Numbered from the stretch's first letter, positions 1 through 6,205 are shown. The stretch: 6,870 nt of DNA from Thermoplasmata archaeon (GCA_021845325.1 JAKBRR010000091.1:1-6870), one strand, 5' to 3'. Notes: a model not told the origin generated them from the sequence alone. Numbers and translations are program-made.

Positions 1-54
1 ATGATTTTTATGAATTCCAGAATCTTATCTGCAGATAAAAGATAGTATCTGTAT

Positions 55-70
55 AAAAACCTGTAAAAAA
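55..70 (-). terminator. T-run terminator after the surface protein gene
   Basis: Read on the minus strand, the DNA 33-48 bases past the stop codon of the surface protein gene contains a run of six T and then a run of five T with a short gap between. Archaeal RNA polymerase commonly stops at such T-rich tracts without needing a hairpin. The rest of bases 1-102 contains no supportable gene. Two plus-strand frames stay open from the left edge for 11-14 codons before a stop, so the tail of a gene lying further left cannot be excluded. Confidence 0.45.
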
Positions 71-102
71 TTGAGAGCTTGGAAAGGTTTTTCAAGGTAA
101 GG

Positions 103-2688
103 TCACTTCTTCTTGACTCTCATGTAGAGTGCTAAACCTCCCACTACAACCAGCACAGCAATAATGACTGCAACATATTCCAGAATTAAGATGAAATTGT
201 TAGGAGGAATCTTATCCAGTGTCGCATTGATATCCAGAGTCGTTCCAGGAGTAAGGTTGTAAGTGTTGGTGAAAGTAGCATATCCAGGCGACTTGATTAC
301 CACATTGTACTGTCCAGCGGTGACAGTCAAGTTGAATTGTCCATTGTCAACTGAAACCGGCTTTCCGTTTATATAAACAGTAAAGTTCTGTATATTCAAA
401 TCACCGGTTATATAGGAATAATGCAGATATGGAATATTTACTGTAATTCCGGTCCCATTATAATTGAAATAACCCATCTGTAAAGATGTGTAATAAAGAG
501 ATGTGTTGTGATAATCAAAGCTATAGTTCTGGTAAGTTGCATTCAAAATGTTGAAAGTGATTTCTGTTCCGGTGGTCTCGAGAGTTTTACCATTAAATGT
601 GACAGCCCACAGTGTCCCGTTAAGTCCTGATGGTGCAAAGAATATTGCCACTGGACGGTTCCAAGGCTTCATCAGCGGATAGTGATCCACGAATGTGCCA
701 TTAACGGTATAAGTGGAACCTCCAATACCATTGTTATTTTTATCCGTTCCCGTGTAAGAACTCCAATAATTGCCCCCGATTGGAAGCGGTAGATCAAATG
801 AATCATCTGAGGAAGAGGAGATCTGAAAACTGTGGTTGTTTTTGACAAAGAAGTCGTTATGAAAAAAGATGCTGTTGTTTGTAGAAGTGAGGTTTAGGGA
901 AATGAATGAGTTGCTGAAATAATTCCCGTAAAAACTCAGGTTAGCTGATCTGGAAGAGTAAAGTGTAGTATTATAATTGGACAGGGTGTTGTTTGAAAAT
1001 GTACTGTTTTGAGCACCATATAGAAAGATCCCATAACTTCCAGAAGAATTTGAAGGACCAGAAAACGAGTTTCCAGAAATTTTTGAAAAGGAGATAACAC
1101 GGGCATTCAATGCATAATACTGGGATACACTTTCTCCTGCCAGGGATACCTTATTATTTTGCATAGTTAAATTTTTAACTTCGTAGAGAAATAATCCGAT
1201 TTCGGAAATTGATGCGTTTGTTTCCGAAATTGCATTCCCGGAAACATTGTATTCTGAACTGCTGCTTAATAAATTTATTGACATACCTTCCAATATAGTG
1301 GAATTTGAGAAGTCAAAGATATTCCCAGTGATTGAAAGGATTGAATTCCTTTCCACAAATATTCCGCTAATGTATGCTCCAGAGGCAGTAATACTATTTT
1401 GTTTTGCTATTAAGGTCCCACCATCGCTGTAAATACCTGTTCCAATGTTTAGTGGGGAATTACTCTGATAAAGTATGGAGTTACTGATGGCCGTTATATT
1501 TGAACCATCCCCTTTCACCGCATAGTTTGTGTCATTTTCAGTGTTTATCATTGATATTCTATTCCCCGTGAGGCTTACGTTGCAGCCAGATACATATAAA
1601 CCAATTGCTATGTTTCCTCCAGTATTTTTCAGTTGGATACTGTTATTGATCAGATTTAAATTTGAGTTGGAAGATATCAAGGCATAAAACAAACTTCCTT
1701 CGTCTCCAGGAGTTGCGTAGCCTATGTTTATTTCATTGCCTTTCATGGTGAGGTCCGTATATTGACTATAAATAGCTTCAATCGGACTTCCATAGTTTAA
1801 ATTCTTGGCTGAGAAATTAAAGGTGTTGTGGATGACATCAATGTTGGAAAGCATCCCACTGGCAAAGGGAGTTACATAGATTCCGTATTCGGCATACCCA
1901 TTGAAATGGCTGTTCATGATTGTTGTATTATTTTTATCAGTTAGAATTCCATAAGATGTGAATAAGTTAAGGGTAACATTATCAAACATTGTATTGGCCG
2001 AATTAATCAAGGCCCCGTTACCATAGTACTGTAAAGCTGTATTACTGATTGTGTCATTTGAAAACTCAATGTTGCTTGAAGAATTCACGAAAGCCGCAAA
2101 GTTTGCTGAAGGCAGACTACCTGTCACTATTGTATTAGCTTCAGACGTATTTACAATTTTTGAGATATTTAAGGAAAAATCACTGTTCATAAATAAAAGA
2201 TGATTTGTATGCGCACCAACTAGAAGTGATACAAAGGCAGATGAAACATTCAGGTACGAGAAAGTGTCGTTGGAAGATATATTCACGAAGATACCTGCCC
2301 GGTAAGCAGTGTCAATTTTCAGGTACTTTACTGTAAGATTGCTTGCATTTGAAATATTCAACGAAAAATACTGGCCATTACTGTCATTTGAGATGGAAAA
2401 GTTCTGACCATTCAAAACAGTGTTGTTGTGCATGATATTGATGGCCCCATAGACGTTTCCCTCAAGCGTGTAATAATTGCCATTCTTTTCAACTATACTT
2501 GTATCCCCAGTCCCCTGGTAGATAACGTCTCCGCTTGCTGTGATATCTATTGTTCCGTTAAAGGTAACAGTAGACGGCTGGAAAATAGGTACTTGAGCCG
2601 AAGAAACAGAAGTTGAATCCATGCCAATAAACATGGCAAATACAAGAAATAGTACAATAAACAAAGTTGAGAACCCTCTCAATTTCAT
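103..2688 (-). CDS. Membrane-anchored parallel beta-helix (NosD-like) surface protein
   Basis: This 861-residue protein is predicted to be exported and held on the cell surface. Residues 1-31 form a signal peptide with a Lys/Arg start, a hydrophobic core, and a likely cut after SSA. Residues about 75-640 are degenerate 20-25-residue repeats rich in Asn, Ser, Thr and Gly (N-x-I/F-x-N-N-x-I/L pattern), typical of right-handed parallel beta-helix (PbH1/NosD-type) folds. The helix ends in the family hallmark GNYWSSYTGTD (639-649), an Asn/Gly-rich loop and DHYPLMKPW (668-676). Residues about 680-760 resemble the beta-sandwich repeat with an 'SGL..G..W.V..NG' signature found in thermopsins and other Thermoplasmata surface proteins. 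Residues about 763-823 look like a PEGA domain (V.INGKPV, then AGQYNV.I...GY). A membrane helix (about 832-855) and a basic tail RVKKK close the protein. I count about 43 N-x-S/T sequons and a single Cys (369), suggesting heavy N-glycosylation. No enzymatic residues are recognised; the role is probably structural, adhesive or glycan-binding. The start fits a TATA box 22-27 bases upstream. Confidence 0.9.
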   Translation of the reverse strand: MKLRGFSTLFIVLFLVFAMFIGMDSTSVSSAQVPIFQPSTVTFNGTIDITASGDVIYQGTGDTSIVEKNGNYYTLEGNVYGAINIMHNNTVLNGQNFSISNDSNGQYFSLNISNASNLTVKYLKIDTAYRAGIFVNISSNDTFSYLNVSSAFVSLLVGAHTNHLLFMNSDFSLNISKIVNTSEANTIVTGSLPSANFAAFVNSSSNIEFSNDTISNTALQYYGNGALINSANTMFDNVTLNLFTSYGILTDKNNTTIMNSHFNGYAEYGIYVTPFASGMLSNIDVIHNTFNFSAKNLNYGSPIEAIYSQYTDLTMKGNEINIGYATPGDEGSLFYALISSNSNLNLINNSIQLKNTGGNIAIGLYVSGCNVSLTGNRISMINTENDTNYAVKGDGSNITAISNSILYQSNSPLNIGTGIYSDGGTLIAKQNSITASGAYISGIFVERNSILSITGNIFDFSNSTILEGMSINLLSSSSEYNVSGNAISETNASISEIGLFLYEVKNLTMQNNKVSLAGESVSQYYALNARVISFSKISGNSFSGPSNSSGSYGIFLYGAQNSTFSNNTLSNYNTTLYSSRSANLSFYGNYFSNSFISLNLTSTNNSIFFHNDFFVKNNHSFQISSSSDDSFDLPLPIGGNYWSSYTGTDKNNNGIGGSTYTVNGTFVDHYPLMKPWNRPVAIFFAPSGLNGTLWAVTFNGKTLETTGTEITFNILNATYQNYSFDYHNTSLYYTSLQMGYFNYNGTGITVNIPYLHYSYITGDLNIQNFTVYINGKPVSVDNGQFNLTVTAGQYNVVIKSPGYATFTNTYNLTPGTTLDINATLDKIPPNNFILILEYVAVIIAVLVVVGGLALYMRVKKK

Positions 2689-2709
2689 CCATTGTAATAA
2701 GTTGAGTAG

Positions 2710-2715
2710 TATAAC
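2710..2715 (-). promoter_or_regulatory. TATA box for the surface protein gene, leaderless mRNA
   Basis: On the minus strand GTTATA lies 22-27 bases before the ATG at 2688. This is the spacing expected between an archaeal TATA box and the transcription start, so the mRNA would begin at or next to the start codon. No Shine-Dalgarno-like stretch precedes the ATG, which agrees with a leaderless message. The box lies about 10 bases outside the presumed left end of the insertion sequence remnant. Confidence 0.5.
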
Positions 2716-2725
2716 AATCTATGCT

Positions 2726-3518
2726 ATTCAATAAATGAGTTGAATAACTTTCCACTTATTCTTGTATTTTCTCCCATCATGTTGTAATAGGGTACCCTCA
2801 TTCCAACTTCCTAGGTCATATGATCCATCTTTCATTTACATATTGTCTCCCCCATGACTCTCTTGAGACCTGAGAAGATTGAATGTGCCCCTGAATCTTA
2901 TGACTTATCCTCATATACTGGCTTTTAAGAACCGATGATCAGCTTGCTGAACTGCGATTCATCAAGCATCTTTTCTGTTGTTATGGAGATGCGGAATGCT
3001 TGAATCCTTTCTGTGTCTGTCTAGAGGCGAAACTTGATCTGTCCCTTTCTTTGCCCGTTTGTTTGATAACCCATCTCCCCTGATTGCTACCCCCATATCG
3101 TTTGAATCTACTATAACAGAGGATGGTGCATTCATGATCTCTATTGCCTTGATCCTCCTTATTTTTCTGTATTTCGATTTGTTGGGGATTCTCGACACTC
3201 CCGGAATCTCCTCTCGAAGAGACAAATATGTGATTCAAGGGAACGGAAAAAGGCATTGAACACTGATCGAATTCTGGTAAGGATCTAAACGATCCTGTCC
3301 GGGATAATGAAAGGCCTTCCATTCTTCTTCCTGTTATGTTTCTTCAGATCTTCACTGTAATTTTCAATACCCTTGAGATCAAGGATATTTTTCATGCGTC
3401 TGACCAGCGATTCATTGCAAATGGACCCGATCCATTTATTATGATCCTTTCCTTGATCTGATGGGTTGTTGTCTTGCACAAACAACACCCATCTTATTTT
3501 CGAGAAAAATTATTGAAT
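2726..3518 (-). mobile_element. Decayed IS5-type insertion sequence remnant
   Basis: This 793-base stretch contains the transposase fossil and is bounded by a perfect 9-base inverted repeat, ATTCAATAA, at 2726-2734 on the plus strand and 3510-3518 on the minus strand. The repeat points inward from both ends, as terminal inverted repeats do. A TATGC appears just outside each end (2720-2724 and 3524-3528) and could be a leftover target duplication, although it does not abut both repeats exactly. An intact IS5-type element would be expected to be longer, which fits the internal deletion seen in the transposase. The coding remnant is firm; the exact ends are an inference from short matches. Confidence 0.5.
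2777..3488 (-). pseudogene. IS5-family DDE transposase, multiply broken
   Basis: One ancestral transposase can be read in three consecutive frames. From 3488 (GTG) to 3285 comes the N-terminus, with NESLVRR, SEDLKKHNRKKNGRPF and then a TAG. The same frame continues with RIRSVFNAFFRSLESHI to about 3226. A frameshift near 3225 leads into SLREEIPGVSRIPNKSKYRKI and then VIVDS, which would carry the first catalytic Asp, then the RGDGLSNKRAKKG segment. A second frameshift near 3043 leads into IKFRL, a TAG at 3021-3023, then TDTERIQAFRISITTEKML and QFSKLI. After stops at 2925-2927 and 2898-2900 the same frame resumes with SIFSGLKRVMGETI and, beyond a TGA (2832-2834) and a TAG (2811-2813), EVGMRVPYYNMM. 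That order matches DDE_Tnp_1_5-type IS5 transposases: SLVRR...GRP, R.LEG, IPG, VDS, VDT..., then VFS..KR..GE and a C-terminal LYN motif. The segment with the second Asp appears deleted, and His stands where the catalytic Glu is expected. It cannot encode an active enzyme. Confidence 0.8.
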
Positions 3519-3641
3519 GGGGTTATGCACCGAAGTTTTAAATTTTATAAATCTCAAGGAAAAAAGAATAACTAAATGGACCATATTTGAATGTATCCTA
3601 AGAGAAGATGTATCAGACATAAATTCCTAATTTTATATTGA

Positions 3642-3715
3642 CGCCCGAGCCGGGATTCGAACCCGAATCTAAGGCTCCGCAGGCCTGCAGGATATCCAGA
3701 TTACCCCACTCGGGC
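3642..3715 (-). tRNA. tRNA-Arg (anticodon GCG)
   Basis: The minus strand folds into a 74-base cloverleaf. The acceptor stem is GCCCGAG paired with CTCGGGC, with discriminator G73. The D arm carries GG at positions 18-19, the anticodon loop is CTGCGGA, the variable region has four bases, and the T arm is TCGGG-TTCGAAT-CCCGG. The anticodon GCG reads CGC arginine codons. A20, C35 and G73 agree with known arginine identity positions. No CCA is encoded, as is common in archaea. Pair 27-43 is a C-U mismatch, so the anticodon stem has four good pairs. Reading the anticodon as GCA (Cys) would require a loop with no supporting stem. Confidence 0.92.
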
Positions 3716-3740
3716 ATTTAATCAAGGTAGCCCTAGGAAT

Positions 3741-3750
3741 CTAAAAATAC
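3741..3750 (-). promoter_or_regulatory. TATA-like box for tRNA-Arg
   Basis: On the minus strand GTATTTTTAG is centred about 30 bases before the first base of the mature tRNA, a normal distance for an archaeal tRNA promoter. Its T5 run could also help terminate transcription from the rhodanese gene, which ends 33 bases upstream on the same strand. A 7-base inverted repeat, AGGAATC (3735-3741) and GATTCCT (3763-3769), flanks the box. Confidence 0.45.
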
Positions 3751-3783
3751 TTGCGAAAACGGGATTCCTGGATTGTAATGCTG

Positions 3784-4134
3784 CTATAATACATCTGGTG
3801 TTAAGCTGGAACCTTCAGCTGGGAGACCATAGTCCTTCCACTCGGAAATACCTCCCTCGTATGCCTTAACTTTGAATCCATTTTTTCTGAATATCTCTGC
3901 TGCTCTCTTTGATGCGTTACAGGTCATGCTGTGGCAGTATGTGATTACAGTTTTTCCCCTGTCAACCTTTTCCCACCCTCCCTTCTCCAGTACATCATAA
4001 GGTATGGATATTGAATTCTTAATGTGGTATTGCGAATATGAAAGGTTTCCAAGAACATCGACGATAACCACGTCAGGATTTTCCAGTATTTTCAGCAATT
4101 CCTCCTTTGTAACTGTTTCAATTTCTTCCTTCAT
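3784..4134 (-). CDS. Single-domain rhodanese-like sulfurtransferase
   Basis: This 116-residue protein is one complete rhodanese domain without extra domains, signal peptide or membrane segments, so it is probably cytoplasmic. Such enzymes accept sulfur as a persulfide on an active-site Cys and pass it to thiols, cyanide or sulfur-transfer partners. Visible landmarks are VVIVDV (22-27), H37 in the YHIKNSISIPY strand, the active-site segment YCHSMTC with Cys67 and Cys72, and the C-terminal YEGGISEWKDYGLP (92-105). The loop is of the C-x4-C-x-x-S type rather than the usual CxxGxR type. I chose the ATG at 4134 over the one at 4158. The shorter form begins right at the domain (MKEEIETVTKEEL) and has a TTAATA box about 26 bases ahead, suiting a leaderless message, while the longer form would add MCVRIEVI with no TATA box at that spacing. 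The stop codon lies 68 bases before the tRNA on the same strand. The physiological sulfur acceptor is not revealed by the context. Confidence 0.85.
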   Translation of the reverse strand: MKEEIETVTKEELLKILENPDVVIVDVLGNLSYSQYHIKNSISIPYDVLEKGGWEKVDRGKTVITYCHSMTCNASKRAAEIFRKNGFKVKAYEGGISEWKDYGLPAEGSSLTPDVL

Positions 4135-4157
4135 GATCACTTCAATCCTTACACACA

Positions 4158-4165
4158 TATTAATT
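4158..4165 (-). promoter_or_regulatory. TATA-like box for the rhodanese gene
   Basis: The minus strand reads AATTAATA here, centred about 27 bases upstream of the ATG at 4134. This spacing supports a leaderless transcript starting at that ATG and argues against the ATG at 4158, which the box would touch. The AT-rich stretch is also the only plausible promoter element in the 79 bases separating this gene from the divergent transporter gene at 4214, so it may serve both directions. Confidence 0.4.
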
Positions 4166-4213
4166 TCTATTCCTGAGAATCAGATTAGCTGACCATGTTA
4201 ACGGGAAATTGCT

Positions 4214-5281
4214 ATGAAATTCACCCCCTATTTCAGGCCTTACGGATTTAGAATAAATATAATTGATCTGCTGGTATATCCAGGTATATTGTCTGGTTAT
4301 GGAGGCAGGTTTATCAGAAATATTTCCATGGGTGGCCTTTCCTCAGTAATGGCTTCCGGAATCCTTTCTATTTCTGCATATCACCATCATTTTTATGATC
4401 TTTCCTCTTTACTTTATGTTGTTTCCATCTTTCTTCTTGTTTTGATATGCATTCCATCCTTCTGGATCACAAGTGACCTGATATGGAGAAATACTGATTA
4501 TAGATGGAAATTCAATAGATTCACATTCATTTCCGGTATTTCGGTAATAATCACACGCACCCTTATGGTGACACAATCTATACCGGTATCATATCTTTCC
4601 CTAATGGTTGTTTATGCGGCAATAATCTCTTCGCTCATATTTACACTAAAGGAGATAGCTGGAAGGAAACTTGTTGCGGATGATGCACATTTTTCCCAGT
4701 TGAACATTGGTGTGGCAGTGGCCTCCAGCTCAGTAGCATTTACTTTCGGTGTTCCTCTCATTAAGCCCTTCCCTGCAGTAATTTCACTATATACAGCGGT
4801 TTTCGCCGTATTATTTTCTCTGATTTTATACTCCCTGTTTGTAGCACTGAATATTGAAAAATTTCTGAAAGGAAGATATAACATCAACAATATTGACGGC
4901 TCCTTATGGATATCCATGGGTCTCCTGGCACTTATCTCTGTCTCTTTCTATTCTCTAATTGGGATTGGTGGTGCAGAATCTCCATTACAAGTTAAATGGA
5001 TTTATGACATTTCTTTCTGGCTCTGGGTTCTTGCCACTGCTGCACTTGTTCCTGTCGCTGTATTATCGCTCAACAGATTGAGAAAATCTTTGAATTTTAA
5101 TTACCACCCAAGCCTCTGGGCAGTTGTGTTCCCTACTGGTGTTTACAGTCTGGATACCACAATAATTTCCATACATCTTTCCTCACATTTTCTGTACGGG
5201 TATTCTGTAATAATTGATATTCTGAGTTCTTCACTGTTTTTCCTGTTCATTGTTCTGTTGATAATTTTTTCAAAAAATTAA
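4214..5281 (+). CDS. TDT/SLAC1-TehA family anion or C4-dicarboxylate transporter
   Basis: This 355-residue integral membrane protein has about ten hydrophobic helices and no signal peptide, the usual fold of the tellurite-resistance/dicarboxylate transporter (TDT) family, which includes TehA, the yeast malate permease Mae1 and the plant SLAC1 anion channels. Family marks are the first-helix segment with VMASGILSI (45-53) followed by a His/Tyr-rich turn, the mid-protein segment DGSLWISMGLLALI (228-241), and YHPSLWAVVFPTGVYSLDT (297-315) near the C-terminus. Length is normal for the family. The substrate cannot be read from the sequence; a monocarboxylate, dicarboxylate or inorganic anion are all possible, and the TehA name should not be taken to mean tellurite resistance. 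A stop codon at 4199-4201 in the same frame fixes this ATG as the first available start. No clear ribosome site is seen and the TATA box is weak. The gene is divergent from the rhodanese and followed after 38 bases by the MscS channel gene, which has its own promoter. Confidence 0.78.
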   Translation: MKFTPYFRPYGFRINIIDLLVYPGILSGYGGRFIRNISMGGLSSVMASGILSISAYHHHFYDLSSLLYVVSIFLLVLICIPSFWITSDLIWRNTDYRWKFNRFTFISGISVIITRTLMVTQSIPVSYLSLMVVYAAIISSLIFTLKEIAGRKLVADDAHFSQLNIGVAVASSSVAFTFGVPLIKPFPAVISLYTAVFAVLFSLILYSLFVALNIEKFLKGRYNINNIDGSLWISMGLLALISVSFYSLIGIGGAESPLQVKWIYDISFWLWVLATAALVPVAVLSLNRLRKSLNFNYHPSLWAVVFPTGVYSLDTTIISIHLSSHFLYGYSVIIDILSSSLFFLFIVLLIIFSKN

Positions 5282-5298
5282 GGCAATTATTTTTATTA
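5262..5298 (+). terminator. A/T palindrome and T-runs ending the transporter gene
   Basis: The last codons of the transporter gene contain a perfect 19-base palindrome, TAATTTTTTCAAAAAATTA (5262-5280), which overlaps the stop codon. It is followed at 5287-5298 by a second T-rich tract. Both are plausible archaeal termination signals. The second tract overlaps the presumed TATA box of the next gene. Confidence 0.4.
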
Positions 5299-5299
5299 A
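5289..5299 (+). promoter_or_regulatory. TATA box for the MscS channel gene
   Basis: The sequence ATTTTTATTAA is centred about 26 bases before the ATG at 5320, matching the spacing for a leaderless archaeal transcript. A GGT lies close to the ATG but too close to act as a good Shine-Dalgarno site. The box suggests that the channel gene is transcribed on its own and not only by read-through from the transporter gene. Confidence 0.5.
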
Positions 5300-5319
5300 G
5301 CGGAATATTACAAAGGTAG

Positions 5320-6204
5320 ATGACTTCAGTTAGAGGGGAAATCGGTAAGGGAATCCTGACAATAGTAATTTCAGGAATATTGCTGGTTCTTCTTCATGAA
5401 TTTCTCCCAAGGATAGCAACATACATTCCCCAGATATCTGGTTACACCGGATACATATACGATGCATTTGCCATAATCATTTCAGTTCTTGTTGCCCATC
5501 TTCTAATAAGAATAATATCACACTCATTCGAATATTATTCTTCCAGATCTGGAAGCCGCAGAAACCTCAGGGGACTACTGGTTCTTCTCCGGATTATTAT
5601 ATACGCAATTGCCATATTTGCCGCCCTTGCTCTGAGCGGAGTTAACATAGAAGGTGCATTAGTAGGTGGAGCAATAGGCGGAGTTGTTCTGGGTTTTGCA
5701 GTCCAGAATGTTACATCATATCTCCTCTCGGGTCTTATGGTTTCAGCGGCGGGAGCACTCAGGCCAAAGGATAAGGTGTATGTTTATTCCTGGCTTTTCC
5801 CGGGCTATCTGGTGGGCGAGGTTACAGACGTGAATATTCTTTTCACAGACCTGAAAGATCAGAATGGTCAGATCACAAAATTACCAAATTCAGCACTTCT
5901 CGGTTCAACTATCTTCAGGAATATAGGAGAGGGAGATAGCCTGAAGTTTACCCTGGATATAACATTGCCAAATGATGTAAAAGTTGAGTCGGTGAAGAAG
6001 CTTGCAGAGCAGTCACTGATGGAAAATGGAGAAAAATTTGGGTTGAAGGGAATAGAAACTTATTTCAAAACTCTCAACCAGGCTAACAATGTTGTTACTA
6101 CGGTATTTTATTTCAAGGAGATCCTTCAGTTGAACAGCATCATTGATCTTATAAACAGCACTTTCCAGGAGTCATACCTTACGGTAAAAAACCAGAAGAT
6201 CTGA
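5320..6204 (+). CDS. MscS-family mechanosensitive ion channel
   Basis: This 294-residue membrane protein is a small-conductance mechanosensitive channel of the MscS type, which opens under membrane tension to release solutes after osmotic downshock. Hydrophobic helices lie at about 10-28, 45-66 and 87-108. They are followed by the pore-lining segment 109-141, which has the small-residue pattern GALVGGAIGGVVLGFAVQN typical of MscS TM3. The beta domain contains GEVTDVNILFTDLKDQNGQ (166-184) and the family signature LPNS (188-191) before IFRN. A C-terminal alpha/beta region runs to residue 294, so the protein looks complete and near the length of E. coli MscS. RPKDKVYV replaces the more usual R.GD.I at the start of the beta domain. 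The gene is 38 bases downstream of the transporter gene and converges with the aminotransferase gene, with one base between the stop codons. Confidence 0.9.
   Translation: MTSVRGEIGKGILTIVISGILLVLLHEFLPRIATYIPQISGYTGYIYDAFAIIISVLVAHLLIRIISHSFEYYSSRSGSRRNLRGLLVLLRIIIYAIAIFAALALSGVNIEGALVGGAIGGVVLGFAVQNVTSYLLSGLMVSAAGALRPKDKVYVYSWLFPGYLVGEVTDVNILFTDLKDQNGQITKLPNSALLGSTIFRNIGEGDSLKFTLDITLPNDVKVESVKKLAEQSLMENGEKFGLKGIETYFKTLNQANNVVTTVFYFKEILQLNSIIDLINSTFQESYLTVKNQKI
6185..6190 (-). terminator. T6 run terminating the aminotransferase gene
   Basis: The minus strand carries six consecutive T at 16-21 bases past the aminotransferase stop codon. The run lies inside the last codons of the convergent MscS gene, where it encodes the lysine-containing tail on the plus strand. 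It is the only good T-run near this end. No comparable signal is seen in the first 50 bases after the MscS stop. Confidence 0.35.
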
Positions 6205-6205
6205 T

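Noticed and set aside
1..45. A plus-strand frame open from the left edge to a TAG at 43-45
   Set aside because: Only 14 codons are visible and a second frame is also open there for 11 codons, so no gene tail can be supported.
1247..1432. A plus-strand open frame within the surface protein gene
   Set aside because: It is antisense to the beta-helix repeats, whose biased base composition leaves long chance frames on the other strand.
2558..2755. A 65-codon minus-strand frame overlapping the start of the surface protein gene
   Set aside because: It uses the out-of-frame ATG region and overlaps the signal peptide coding sequence; its Cys/Tyr-rich translation resembles no protein I know.
2931..2965. 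C/D-box-like pattern on the minus strand (TTGATGA ... CTGA)
   Set aside because: It lies within the transposase remnant, where the same bases encode the conserved EKMLDESQFSKLI segment, and no C'/D' pair with normal spacing is present.
3059..3259. A 66-codon plus-strand open frame inside the noncoding region
   Set aside because: It lies opposite the transposase remnant and its translation shows no recognisable motifs; it is an antisense shadow of the degraded transposase.
3541..3590. TTTTATAAAT (3543-3552) with an ATG about 28 bases downstream on the plus strand
   Set aside because: The spacing would suit a leaderless gene, but the frame from the ATG at 3576 stops after four codons; read on the minus strand it is about 60 bases from the pseudogene start, so nothing supports a working promoter.
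4214..5281. Naming the TDT protein a tellurite resistance determinant
   Set aside because: The family name derives from TehA, but there is no tehB-like methyltransferase beside it, and the family mostly moves anions and organic acids.
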